In this document: piece after piece, positions 7,895-16,091 of the stretch
Numbering within the stretch: the stretch's first letter is position 1
Layout: the number at the start of each line of letters is the position of its first letter
Assembly (NCBI RefSeq): GCF_013409045.1
Contig: NZ_JACCBT010000001.1
Span: 3,224,001-3,288,000, forward strand
Origin: Actinomadura citrea
Lineage (GTDB): Bacteria; Actinomycetota; Actinomycetes; Streptosporangiales; Streptosporangiaceae
Direction: 5' to 3'
Length of the DNA stretch: 64,000 bases
Position numbers and translations under genes: made by a program
The notes under the pieces: model-generated
What the model was told of the DNA's origin: nothing
The model's database searches: none
The model's input: the letters and a program-made list of their open reading frames with translations, nothing else

Positions 7895-9715
7895 TCACAG
7901 GCTCCGCTGGGCCACCCAGGAGGCGTGCAGATCGGCGTACACGCCCGGCTCGGCGACGAGCTCGGCGTGCGAGCCGCGCTGCACGATCCGCCCCGCGTCG
8001 AAGACGATCACCTCGTCCGCCGCCTCGGCCGTGGACAGCCGGTGCGCGATCGAGATCGCCGTGCGGCCCCGCGTCACGCCGTCCAGCGCCCGCTGGATCC
8101 GCACCTCGGTGGCGGGATCCACGGCGGAGGTCGCCTCGTCCAGGACGAGCAGGTCCGGGTCGGCGATGTAGGCGCGGGCCAGCGCGACGAGCTGCCGCTC
8201 GCCCGCCGACAGCGACTCGCCCCGCTGCCCGACCGGGGTGGCGAGGCCCTCGGGGAGGCCGTCCAGCCAGTCGGCGAGGCCCAGCTCGGTCAGCGCGAGG
8301 ACGAGGTCCTCGTCGGAGGCGTCCGGGCGCCCGTACCGGATGTTGTCGGCGAGCGAGGCGTCGAACAGGAATCCGTCCTGCGGCACCATGACGATCCGCT
8401 CGCGCAGCGACGAGAACCGGACGCGGTCCAGCGGCACGCCGTCCACGAGGACGCGGCCCGACACCGGGTCCATGAGCCGGGTGAGGAGCTTGGCGAACGT
8501 CGTCTTGCCCGACCCGGTCTGCCCGACGATCGCGATGCGGCTGCGCGGCGCGATGCCGGCGCTCACCTCGTGCAGGACGGGCGGGCCGCCCGGGTAGGCG
8601 AACCCCACCGACTCGAACCGCACCTCGATGGGGCCGCGCGGCAGCGTCTCGCCGGCCTCGCCCGGGTCGGCGACGTCGGGGACGGTGTCCAGCACGCCGA
8701 GCACCCGGCGCCACCCCGCGATCGCGTTCTGCGCTTCGTTCAGGACCTCCGTGGCGGTCTGCATCGGGCTGACGAACAGCGTGACCAGGAAAAGGAACGC
8801 CACGAGCCGTCCGGCCGACAACTCCCCGGCGACGCCGAGCAGCGTCCCGGCGATGACGACGGCGCCGGTGGCGAGCGCCGCCACCAGCTCGCTGACCGGG
8901 AACGTGAGCGCGACCATCGCCTGCGCCCGCGTCTGCGCCGACCGGTAGGACTCCACCGTCTCGTCCACCCGCCGGCCGGTGCGCTCCTCCGAGGCGTAGG
9001 CGCGGATCACCGGGGCGCCCACGACCGACTCGCTGACCGCCGCCAGCAGGTCGCCCATCCGCTCCCGCACCCGCATGTACGCCCTCGACAGGATCCGCTG
9101 GAAGCGGCGCAGCGCGAACGCCAGCGGCACGAACGCCACCCACACCAGAAGCGCCAGCGGCCACGAGTAGACGACCATCAGCACGCTCGCCACGACCAGC
9201 TGCCCGATCGACACGATGAACATCAGCCCGCCCGACTGCATGAACTGGCTGATCTGGTCGACGTCGCCGGTCACCCGCGACACCAGCGCGCCCCGCCGCT
9301 CCCCGCTCTGGGTGAGCATCGACAGGTCGTGGACATGCCGGAACGCCCGCACCCGCAGCGACGCCAGGCCGCCCTCGGACGTCCTGTACAGCCGCACGTT
9401 CATCAGGTACGCGCACACGGCCGTCACCAGGACGGCCCCCGCGCACAGCAGCACCGCCGTCCGGATGAAGGCCAGGTCGGGGCCGTCCGGGCGGCCGAGG
9501 CCCTTGTCGATCGTCTGCTGGACGGCGACGGGCACCACCACGCGCCCGGCCGTCGACACCAGCGCGAGCGCCAGCGTCCCGGCCAGGCCGGCCCGGAACT
9601 CCGGGGTCAGCCGCAGCCCGCGCCGCAGCGTGCTGATCGCGCCCTCCGCCGCGGTGTCGCTCAGTCCCGGCGCGCTTCTCTGCTTCGAGCCCGCCGTGTC
9701 GGTCACCGTCGTCAT
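7895..9715 (-). CDS. ABC exporter half-transporter, catalytic subunit of a heterodimer (606 aa)
   Basis: Type IV ABC exporter subunit: six predicted membrane helices in the first ~330 residues, then a nucleotide-binding domain. Walker A is GQTGSGKTT, Walker B with catalytic Glu is LLVLDEATSAVDP, and the switch His is in SIAHRLSTAE. The signature is altered to LSAGE instead of LSGGQ. Its partner has the reverse pattern, so the pair should form one competent and one degenerate ATP site, as in TM287/288 or BmrCD. The ATG at 9715 overlaps the stop of the partner by four bases (ATGA). The substrate is unknown; drugs or lipids are typical. Confidence 0.9.
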   Translation of the reverse strand: MTTVTDTAGSKQRSAPGLSDTAAEGAISTLRRGLRLTPEFRAGLAGTLALALVSTAGRVVVPVAVQQTIDKGLGRPDGPDLAFIRTAVLLCAGAVLVTAVCAYLMNVRLYRTSEGGLASLRVRAFRHVHDLSMLTQSGERRGALVSRVTGDVDQISQFMQSGGLMFIVSIGQLVVASVLMVVYSWPLALLVWVAFVPLAFALRRFQRILSRAYMRVRERMGDLLAAVSESVVGAPVIRAYASEERTGRRVDETVESYRSAQTRAQAMVALTFPVSELVAALATGAVVIAGTLLGVAGELSAGRLVAFLFLVTLFVSPMQTATEVLNEAQNAIAGWRRVLGVLDTVPDVADPGEAGETLPRGPIEVRFESVGFAYPGGPPVLHEVSAGIAPRSRIAIVGQTGSGKTTFAKLLTRLMDPVSGRVLVDGVPLDRVRFSSLRERIVMVPQDGFLFDASLADNIRYGRPDASDEDLVLALTELGLADWLDGLPEGLATPVGQRGESLSAGERQLVALARAYIADPDLLVLDEATSAVDPATEVRIQRALDGVTRGRTAISIAHRLSTAEAADEVIVFDAGRIVQRGSHAELVAEPGVYADLHASWVAQRSL

Positions 9716-11565
9716 GCCATGGCCTCCTCGCCGCCCTCGACCGCTTCCTGCTCCGCCTCGGCCCGCTCGTAGGCGTTGACGAGGTTGCGGTAGCCCTCCG
9801 AGCCGTCCAGCAGCCCGGCGTGGGTGCCGCGCGCGATGACGCGGCCGTGCTCCATGTAGACGACCTCGTCGGCGAGCGCGATCGTGGCCTTGCGGTAGGC
9901 GACGACCACGACGGTCGCGCCGCCGGCCTGCTCCGCCTGCGACTCCCGCAGGCTCTGCAGGATGCGCGCCTCGACCTGCGGGTCGACGCTGGACGTCGCG
10001 TCGTCCAGGACGAGCAGCCGGGGCCGCCGCACCAGCGCCCGCGCCAGCGCGAGCCGCTGGCGCTGGCCGCCCGACAGCGTCGCCCCGCGCTCGCCCACCC
10101 GCGTGTCGAGCCCGTCGGCGAGGGCCGCGACGAACCCCTCGGCCTGGGCGAGCCGCAGCGCCTCCCAGACCCGCTCGTCCGGCACGTCGAGGCCGAGCGT
10201 CACGTTGCCGCGCACGGTGTCGTCGAACAGGAACGTCTGCTGCGGGACCAGGGCCGCCGTCGCCGCGACCCCGCCGCGCTCCACGTCCCGCAGGTCGACG
10301 CCGTCCAGCAGGACGGACCCGTCGGCCGGGTCGACCAGCCGGACGAGCAGCGAGGTGAGCGTGGACTTGCCCGAACCGGTCGGACCGACGACCGCGATCG
10401 TCCGGCCGGGCGCCGCCGCGAAGGAGACGTCGTGCAGGACGCGGCGCCGCGCGCCCTCGCCGCCGCCCGCCGCCTCGTAGGCGAACCTGACCTCCCGGAC
10501 CTGGAGCTCGGCCGCCGCGCCGCCGGAACCGTCCAGCGAGCCGTCCCCGAACGGCAGCGACCCCGTCGCGTCCAGGACGCCGCGGACCCGCTTCCACCCG
10601 ACGACGCTGCGCGGCACCTCGCCCAGCACCCAGCCCAGCGCCCGGATCGGCCACGACAGCAGCGTGAACAGGTAGGCGACGTTCACCAGGTCGCCCGGCG
10701 ACATCGCGCCCGAATCCAGCCGGATCGACCCGATCAGCAGGACGGCCAGCACCCCGAGGTTCGGCAGCGCCTCCAGCACCGGGTCGAACAGCCCGCGGAT
10801 GCGGCCGACCGCGATGTTGGCGTCCCGCAGATCCCGCGCCCGCTCGGCGAACCGCTCCGTCTCCGCCGCCTCCCTGCCGAGGGTCTTGACCACGAGGCCG
10901 CCCTCGAAGCTCTCGTGCGCGACCTCGCTGACCTCCGCGCGCAGCTGCTGCGCGCGGGTCGCCACCGGCGACAGCCGCCGCTGGTACACCACGTTGATGA
11001 GGGCGACGGCGGGGAACACCAGGAACCCGACCCCGGCCACGACCACGTCGGTGACCAGGATCGACACCGCCGCGATCAGCAGCATGAACACGACGCCGAC
11101 CGCCATCGGCAGCGGCGCGATCGGCGCCCACACCGCCTCGACGTCGGCGTTGGCGTTCGACAGCAGCTGCCCGGTCGGGTGCCGGTGGTGCCACGCCAGC
11201 GGGAGCCGCAGGTACTGCCTGGTCACCGCGCGGCGGTAGGACGCCTGGAGCCGGTACTGCATGAGGCCCGCGTAGAACCGGCGTCCCGCGACGCCGAGCG
11301 CCTTCAGCAGCGCCACCGCCATGATCAGGGCGGCTGCCCCCGCCAGCGCCCCGGCGGTCGTGTGCCCGGACTCGAACGCCGGCAGCACCACGTGGCCGGT
11401 CGCCCAGCCCAGCACCTGCGCGGTCCCCACGGTCATCGCCGCGTACAGGGCGCTCGCCAGCACCGACAGCGCGAACACCCGCGGCTCGGCCTTCACCGCC
11501 ACCCACAGGACGCCCATGCCCTCCCTCAGGACAGGCGGGCTGACGCGTCTGGACGCAGGTGGCAC
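9712..11565 (-). CDS. ABC exporter half-transporter, degenerate-site subunit of a heterodimer (617 aa)
   Basis: Membrane domain at about 1-330 (six spans) and nucleotide-binding domain at 340-617. Walker A (GPTGSGKST) and the signature (TLSGGQRQR) are intact. The catalytic Glu after Walker B is Asp (LLVLDDATSSVDP) and the H-loop His is replaced by Tyr (VVVAYRKATIA). Its own ATP would therefore be hydrolysed poorly, while its LSGGQ completes the good site of the downstream subunit. It is the first gene of a coupled two-gene operon. A Glu/Ala-rich tail (ERAEAEQEAVEGGEE) follows the last helix. Confidence 0.9.
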   Translation of the reverse strand: MPPASRRVSPPVLREGMGVLWVAVKAEPRVFALSVLASALYAAMTVGTAQVLGWATGHVVLPAFESGHTTAGALAGAAALIMAVALLKALGVAGRRFYAGLMQYRLQASYRRAVTRQYLRLPLAWHHRHPTGQLLSNANADVEAVWAPIAPLPMAVGVVFMLLIAAVSILVTDVVVAGVGFLVFPAVALINVVYQRRLSPVATRAQQLRAEVSEVAHESFEGGLVVKTLGREAAETERFAERARDLRDANIAVGRIRGLFDPVLEALPNLGVLAVLLIGSIRLDSGAMSPGDLVNVAYLFTLLSWPIRALGWVLGEVPRSVVGWKRVRGVLDATGSLPFGDGSLDGSGGAAAELQVREVRFAYEAAGGGEGARRRVLHDVSFAAAPGRTIAVVGPTGSGKSTLTSLLVRLVDPADGSVLLDGVDLRDVERGGVAATAALVPQQTFLFDDTVRGNVTLGLDVPDERVWEALRLAQAEGFVAALADGLDTRVGERGATLSGGQRQRLALARALVRRPRLLVLDDATSSVDPQVEARILQSLRESQAEQAGGATVVVVAYRKATIALADEVVYMEHGRVIARGTHAGLLDGSEGYRNLVNAYERAEAEQEAVEGGEEAMA

Positions 11566-11702
11566 GGCGACTCCTCGATCACGGCGGCGCCCCGAAAATG
11601 CCCCCTTGCGACCGCGGCTGGGGGTTTGTGGGGCTGGATATTGCCTACCATCCGGCCGGAGCGCTTATTCCCGGCCGCCCCGCCGCGGCCTACGATCGGT
11701 CG

Positions 11703-12416
11703 ATGAGCACGCCCGACGACGGCCCCCCGCCGTCCGCCCCGAAGCAGGCTGGTTCCGGCCCGGCGGACCCCGGCCCGGCGGACCCCGGCCCGGTCCGCCG
11801 CGAACGGCTGCTGCTCGCCGCGGCCCTCGCGGAGGCCGGACCGGAGGCGACCACCGAGTGCGCGGGCTGGGACGCCCGCGACCTGGCCGCCCATCTGGTC
11901 GTCCGCGAGGGGCGCCCCGACGCCGCCCCTGGGATCCTGCTGCCCCCGCTGGCCTTCTACACCGAGCGGGTGCGGCGGCGGACGGCCCGCGCCGTTCCGT
12001 TCGAACGGCTGGTGGAACGGTTTGCGCAGGGTCCGCCGAAGTTCTCCCCCTACGCCCTTCCCGGAGTCGACAAAAACGCGAACGCCGTCGAGTTCTTTGT
12101 TCACCACGAGGACGTCCGGCGGGCACGTCCCGACTGGGAGCCCCGCGACATCTCGCCGGAACTAGAGGAACTACTCTGGCGAAGGATAAAAATTGCCCGC
12201 TTTGTCCTAAGAAAAGTTCAGGTCGAGGTCACCTTCGTCCGGCCCGACGGCCGCGCCGCCCGGGTGTCCGGCGGCGGTCGAGGAGCCGTGCGCGTGCACG
12301 GCCCGGTAGGCGAACTCGTCCTGTGGGCACTGGGCCGCCGGGACGTCGCGAAGGTCCGCCTCACCGGTGCCACGGACGCTGTCAAGACCCTGACCGAGAC
12401 GGGTTGGAGTCTTTAA
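11703..12416 (+). CDS. TIGR03085-family protein (DinB/mycothiol-dependent maleylpyruvate isomerase-like fold)
   Basis: 237 residues. After a Pro/Gly-rich N-terminal extension with a duplicated GPADPGPADPG, the protein shows RERLLLAAALAEAGPEATTE then CAGWDARDLAAHLVVREGRP, the hallmark of the TIGR03085 branch of the maleylpyruvate isomerase/DinB superfamily. His residues in AAHL and FVHHEDVRR are the likely metal ligands. The middle of the gene is A/T-richer than its neighbours (about 12,050-12,210). The function of the family is unknown; a thiol-transferase-type role is only suggested by the fold. The -10-like TACGAT lies shortly upstream of the ATG. Confidence 0.8.
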   Translation: MSTPDDGPPPSAPKQAGSGPADPGPADPGPVRRERLLLAAALAEAGPEATTECAGWDARDLAAHLVVREGRPDAAPGILLPPLAFYTERVRRRTARAVPFERLVERFAQGPPKFSPYALPGVDKNANAVEFFVHHEDVRRARPDWEPRDISPELEELLWRRIKIARFVLRKVQVEVTFVRPDGRAARVSGGGRGAVRVHGPVGELVLWALGRRDVAKVRLTGATDAVKTLTETGWSL

Positions 12417-12538
12417 CGGGCAGGTAACGGCACGGTTCGCCGAGAGGAGAAACGCAAGTCTTGCGGCTCCTCCGCTTTACGCGGAACCGGTGATACGGTG
12501 GGGCGGTCGGTTGCAGTCGTGGTTCTCGATCGTTCAGG

Positions 12539-12568
12539 CGCCCGCGAACTGATGGCAGCGGGCGTTTT
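12539..12568 (+). terminator. Hairpin plus T-run in the leader of the cold-shock gene
   Basis: CGCCCGC (12539-12545) pairs with GCGGGCG (12558-12564) and is followed directly by TTTT. It sits about 100 bases upstream of the csp start codon, behind a possible extended -10 TGATACGGT at 12491-12499. It could end transcription from upstream or act as a temperature-sensitive attenuator in the csp leader. Confidence 0.45.
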
Positions 12569-12663
12569 GGCTTTTCCGGGACCGTACCGGGGGCGAGGGC
12601 GTTCCGCAGCGACCGCACGGGCCCGCGAGGTGTGGGCCCAGGTTTTGCCGCAAGGAGAAAGAC

Positions 12664-12870
12664 ATGCCCCAGCAGGGCACCGTGAAGTGGTTCAACGCCG
12701 AGAAGGGCTTCGGCTTCATCGCCGTGGACGGCGGCGGGCCGGACGTCTTCGTGCACTACTCGGCCATCCAGAGTTCCGGCTACCGCAGCCTGGACGAGAA
12801 CCAGCGTGTTCAGTTCGAGGTGACGCAGGGTAACCGGGGCCCGCAGGCCGACCAGGTCGTCCCCCTGTAA
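12664..12870 (+). CDS. Cold-shock protein, CspA family (68 aa)
   Basis: Single cold-shock domain of normal length. The RNA-binding motifs are RNP1 KGFGFI (about residues 16-21) and RNP2 VFVHYSAI (about 29-36), with the usual start [11 protein letters not shown]. It binds single-stranded RNA/DNA and acts as an RNA chaperone in the cytoplasm. AAGGAGAAAGAC is a strong ribosome binding site just before the ATG. The leader is long (at least 150 bases) and structured, as is common for cspA genes, and a good terminator follows at 12891. Confidence 0.97.
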   Translation: MPQQGTVKWFNAEKGFGFIAVDGGGPDVFVHYSAIQSSGYRSLDENQRVQFEVTQGNRGPQADQVVPL

Positions 12871-12890
12871 CGCCCGCCAGCCGTACGTGG

Positions 12891-12933
12891 CAGAGCCCGC
12901 CCCCCACCGCCAGGGGGAGGCGGGCTCTGTTTA
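12891..12933 (+). terminator. Rho-independent terminator after the cold-shock gene
   Basis: Perfect 11-base inverted repeat CAGAGCCCGCC (12891-12901) and GGCGGGCTCTG (12919-12929), followed by TTTAATT. It starts 20 bases after the csp stop codon. Confidence 0.9.
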
Positions 12934-12944
12934 ATTGCGTTCTT

Positions 12945-13375
12945 CTCCTTCTTCGGGCCTGGCGGCCCTCCATCGTCGATGAACGCGGGCGATCGCTGGC
13001 ATCGCTTCGTCTCGCCTTGCGGCTCGCTTCGCGATCAGGTTCTTGCTTCGCTCGAACCTGCCTTTGGACGCGATCGCCGGTCCTCAGCTTGTTGCGTGGT
13101 TGCTCCGCCGGTTGAGGTGGTGCGTGCCTGTGCGGCTGGGGTCGCCCTTTGGGCCTTCGGCCCTGGGGCTTGTGTGTGGTGGGGGTGCTGGTTCGCTTCG
13201 TCTCGCCTTGCGGCTCGCTTCGCGGTTCGGTTCTCGCAGGCTCGAACCTCTCTTGGTGCGGTCGTCGGCCTTCGGGTTGTTGCGTGGTTGCTCCGCCGGT
13301 TGAGGTGGTGCGCGTCTGTGCGGCTGGGGTCGTCCTTTGGGCCTTCGGCCCTGGGGCTTGCGGGGTGGGGCGGGG
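12945..13375 (+). repeat. Intergenic repeat block A (two ~188-base units) with conserved hairpins
   Basis: The 593 bases between csp and the TIGR02234 gene carry no convincing gene. The first 135 bases (12945-13079) match 49220-49354 at roughly 90% by eye. From about 13002 the block consists of two imperfect tandem units offset by 188-191 bases; for example GTTGCGTGGTTGCTCCGCCG occurs at 13091 and 13279, and GGGCCTTCGGCCC at 13151 and 13339. Hairpin arms AGGTTC and GAACCT (13037-13042, 13054-13059) flank the loop TTGCTTCGCTC, and a related hairpin lies at 13224-13248. Bases from 13376 to 13463 show nothing further. Long open frames on both strands here are a G/C-content effect. Confidence 0.8.
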
Positions 13376-13463
13376 GTGGGGGTTGGGGGTGCTGCAATAA
13401 ACTCGGGCGCATGTCCGTGGGAACGTCTGAATTGGCCCCTTTGATCGCTGCGCGGGCCGTCTC

Positions 13464-14039
13464 GTGACGCCTGGGCGTGAACGTGGGTTGACGGCGGTGC
13501 TGTGTGCCGCGGGGGCGGGGCTTGCGCTGCTTGCGGCTGGACGTACCTGGGCCACCGTTCGGGCGCAGGACGCCATCACGCCGTTCACCCAGCAGCTGAC
13601 CGGCGGCGACCTCGGGGGTGCGGCCGGTGCGCTTGGGTGGGCCGGGCTGGCCGGGCTTGCCGCGCTGCTGGCGACCCGTGGGCGGGTGCGTTCGGGTGTC
13701 GGCGTCCTCATCGCGCTGTTCGGCGTCGGGATCGCCTATGCGTCGACCGCGGCTGTTCAGCGGTCCAGTGTGCTGGCGGCCGCCGGGGACAAGAGCGCCT
13801 TGCTGAGGCTCGGCGCGCATCCCGTGCTGGATGTGAACCTTTGGTGGCTGGTCTCGGTCACCGGTGGGGTCGTCCTTGCTGTGGGCGGGATCCTTACCGC
13901 CGCGCGGGGGGCGCGTTGGCCTGGCATGTCGGCCCGCTACGAGCGCAGTGCCCCGCGCAAGGCGGCGGAGGACGACCCGTCCGCGCTGTGGAAGTCGCTC
14001 GACCGAGGCGAGGACCCGACCGCGCACGAGCGGTCGTGA
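13464..14039 (+). CDS. TIGR02234-family Trp-biosynthesis-associated membrane protein
   Basis: 191 residues from a GTG. Four membrane spans are predicted: residues 9-27, about 55-70, about 78-95, and about 125-145 (LWWLVSVTGGVVLAVGGIL). The polar C-terminal tail ends SALWKSLDRGEDPT, a typical ending of this family. It is found in tryptophan operons of actinobacteria, normally between trpE and trpC; its role is unknown. Here trpE is missing upstream and a repeat block takes its place. The GTG of the next gene overlaps its stop. Confidence 0.85.
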   Translation: MTPGRERGLTAVLCAAGAGLALLAAGRTWATVRAQDAITPFTQQLTGGDLGGAAGALGWAGLAGLAALLATRGRVRSGVGVLIALFGVGIAYASTAAVQRSSVLAAAGDKSALLRLGAHPVLDVNLWWLVSVTGGVVLAVGGILTAARGARWPGMSARYERSAPRKAAEDDPSALWKSLDRGEDPTAHERS

Positions 14040-14698
14040 GCGGCGACGGTGGCGGGGTCGTGCTCGTGATCGAGCACGACCCCGCCGTCGCCGAGCTGGA
14101 GCGCCGCTACCTCGCCAGGGAGGGCTTCGACGTCGAGATCGAGGCCGACCCCGCGCGGGCGCCCGCCGCCCGGCGCCGGCGCCCCGACGTCGTCGTCCTG
14201 GACCTGTCCACCTCCGCGCTGCCCGTCGACCTGTACCGGCGCGTCGCCGACGCCGTCCGGCCCGCCCCCGTCGTCGCCGTCACCGGCCCCCTCGACCAGG
14301 CGATCGCGCATGCCCTCGGCGACCACCGCGTGGAGCGGCCCTTCGGGCCCCGCGTCCTCGTCGCCGCCGTCGCCGAGGCCCTGCGCGACGGCGGCCCCGC
14401 CCAGGCGCCCGGCCCGCTGCGCGCCGGCCGCATCGCCCTCCAGCCCCGCGACCGGGCGGCCGTCGTCGGCGACCGCCGCGTCGCCCTCACCGTCACCGAG
14501 TTCGACCTCCTCGAATTCCTGATGGCCAACCCCGGCCGCGTCTTCACCCGCGAGCAGCTGCTCGACGCCGCGTGGGGGCCGGGAGCAGGCGCCGGGAGCC
14601 GCACCGTCGACGTCCACGTCGCCCAGTTGCGGGCCAAACTCGGCGAGGGCAGCCCCATCAGGACGGTGCGCGGCGTCGGCTACGTCCTGGACGCCTAG
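14036..14698 (+). CDS. OmpR/PhoB-type response regulator with atypical receiver (orphan)
   Basis: 220 residues from GTG 14036, which overlaps the previous stop by four bases (GTGA). The receiver has the acidic pair in VLVIEHDP, the phospho-acceptor Asp in VVVLDLS and the Thr in VVAVTG. The conserved Lys of the KPF motif is Arg (VERPFGP), and the segment between Asp and Thr and the alpha4 region are short. The C-terminal winged helix is canonical: LTVTEFDLLEFLMANPGRVF then TREQLLDAAWG and SRTVDVHVAQLRAKLG. No sensor kinase is nearby. Coupling to the Trp-associated gene suggests co-expression, not a proven role in tryptophan control. Confidence 0.9.
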   Translation: MSGDGGGVVLVIEHDPAVAELERRYLAREGFDVEIEADPARAPAARRRRPDVVVLDLSTSALPVDLYRRVADAVRPAPVVAVTGPLDQAIAHALGDHRVERPFGPRVLVAAVAEALRDGGPAQAPGPLRAGRIALQPRDRAAVVGDRRVALTVTEFDLLEFLMANPGRVFTREQLLDAAWGPGAGAGSRTVDVHVAQLRAKLGEGSPIRTVRGVGYVLDA

Positions 14699-14699
14699 G

Positions 14700-15137
14700 G
14701 TGGACGGCGTGACTCGCGTATCCGTCGCCGATCGGGCGCGCTCGCGGGCGTTCGTGCCGCACGCGGCGGTGCTGGCCGGGGTCGTCGGCGGGGTCCTGGT
14801 GATCGCGTTCCGGGCGGATCCCAACGAGCCGGGGCACTACCCGGGGTGCCCCTTCCTGGCGCTGACCGGTTTCTACTGCCCCGGGTGCGGGATGACGCGG
14901 CTCGTCTACGCGCTGGCGCACGGGCAGGTGGGCACCGCGTTCGGCCTCAATCCGCTGCTCTTCGTCCTGCTGCCGGTCTTCGGGTACCTGTACGCGCGGT
15001 GGACGGTCCGGACCGCGCAGGGCCTGCCCATGGGGTCGGCCCTGTTCAAGCCGGCCGTCGCGTATTCGTTCGTCGGCCTTCTCTTCGTCTACTGGGTCGC
15101 GCGCAACCTGCCGTTCGCGCACGTGCTCGCGCCCTGA
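14700..15137 (+). CDS. DUF2752 membrane protein (145 aa)
   Basis: The signature CPFLALTGFYCPGCGMTR, with three cysteines, identifies DUF2752. Three hydrophobic spans are visible: residues about 22-40 (AAVLAGVVGGVLVIAF), 80-97 (NPLLFVLLPVFGYLY) and 115-132 (AYSFVGLLFVYWVA). Start is a GTG two bases after the regulator's stop, so it probably shares its transcript. The function of the family is unknown; the CPGCG motif suggests a metal or thiol site facing the membrane. Confidence 0.88.
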   Translation: MDGVTRVSVADRARSRAFVPHAAVLAGVVGGVLVIAFRADPNEPGHYPGCPFLALTGFYCPGCGMTRLVYALAHGQVGTAFGLNPLLFVLLPVFGYLYARWTVRTAQGLPMGSALFKPAVAYSFVGLLFVYWVARNLPFAHVLAP

Positions 15138-15250
15138 CACGCGCGGCCCGGCCGGCTTGGAGCCCGGACGGCCCTCCCGGGTGCGGGACGCGTCGGAGGG
15201 GGCGGCTACGATCGGTGCACGGAACGACCTGAAATAGGGGGCCTGCGACC

Positions 15251-16057
15251 TTGAGCGTTTTGGACGAGATCATCGAGGGCGTCCGGGCCGATCTCGCCGA
15301 CAGGCAGCGCGAGGTCCCGCTCGACGCCCTCAAGGAGCGGGCGGCGAAGGCCCCGGCCCCCCGGGACGCGCTCCGCGCGCTGCGCGGGCAGGGCGTCTCG
15401 GTCATCGCCGAGGTCAAGCGCAGCAGCCCGTCCAAGGGCGCGCTCGCCGCGATCGCCGACCCCGCCGCGCTCGCCCGCGACTACGAGGCCGGCGGCGCCA
15501 AGGTGATCAGCGTGCTGACCGAGCGGCGCCGGTTCGGCGGCAGCCTGGCCGACCTCGCCGAGGTCCGCGCCAACGTCGACGTCGCCCTCCTGCGCAAGGA
15601 CTTCATCGTCACCTCCTACCAGCTGTGGGAGGCGCGGGCCGCGGGCGCCGACATGGCGCTGCTGATCGTCGCCGCGCTGGAGCAGGACGCGCTGGTCTCG
15701 CTGGTCGAGCGCGCCGGGTCGATCGGGCTCCTCCCGCTCGTCGAGGTGCACACCGAGGAGGAGGCCGCCCGCGCGGTCGACGCGGGCGCCAAGGTCATCG
15801 GCGTGAACGCCCGCGACCTGCGCACGCTGCAGGTCGACCGCGGCGTGTTCGCCCGGGTCGCGCCCCTCATCCCCAAGGACGTCGTGAAGGTCGCCGAGTC
15901 CGGCGTGCGGGGCCCGCACGACCTGCTCGCCTACGCCTCCAGCGGCGCCGACGCGGTGCTGGTCGGGGAGAGCCTCGTGATCGGCAAGGACCCGCGCGCC
16001 GCGGTCGCCGACCTCGTCGCCGCCGGCGCCCACCCGGCGCTGCGGCAGAGCGGCTGA
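15251..16057 (+). CDS. trpC: Indole-3-glycerol phosphate synthase
   Basis: 268 residues from a TTG start; normal length for a monofunctional TrpC. It forms indole-3-glycerol phosphate from CdRP in the tryptophan pathway. Key motifs of the (beta/alpha)8 barrel: [14 protein letters not shown] (catalytic Lys and phosphate site), [14 protein letters not shown] (second catalytic Lys), [14 protein letters not shown] and [14 protein letters not shown] (catalytic Glu), with [12 protein letters not shown] closing the phosphate site. It is followed after 125 bases by trpB. A TACGAT -10-like box at 15207-15212 could be its promoter. Confidence 0.97.
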   Translation: MSVLDEIIEGVRADLADRQREVPLDALKERAAKAPAPRDALRALRGQGVSVIAEVKRSSPSKGALAAIADPAALARDYEAGGAKVISVLTERRRFGGSLADLAEVRANVDVALLRKDFIVTSYQLWEARAAGADMALLIVAALEQDALVSLVERAGSIGLLPLVEVHTEEEAARAVDAGAKVIGVNARDLRTLQVDRGVFARVAPLIPKDVVKVAESGVRGPHDLLAYASSGADAVLVGESLVIGKDPRAAVADLVAAGAHPALRQSG

Positions 16058-16091
16058 GATACTCCCGCGACGAGTGGATAGGGTTACGGGC

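Noticed and set aside
12498..12833. 111-codon plus-strand frame overlapping the csp leader and gene
   Set aside because: It runs out of frame through the clear cold-shock gene and lacks a start signal.
13002..13375. CRISPR-like array
   Set aside because: Only two long imperfect units with no short identical repeats, no unique spacers and no cas genes.
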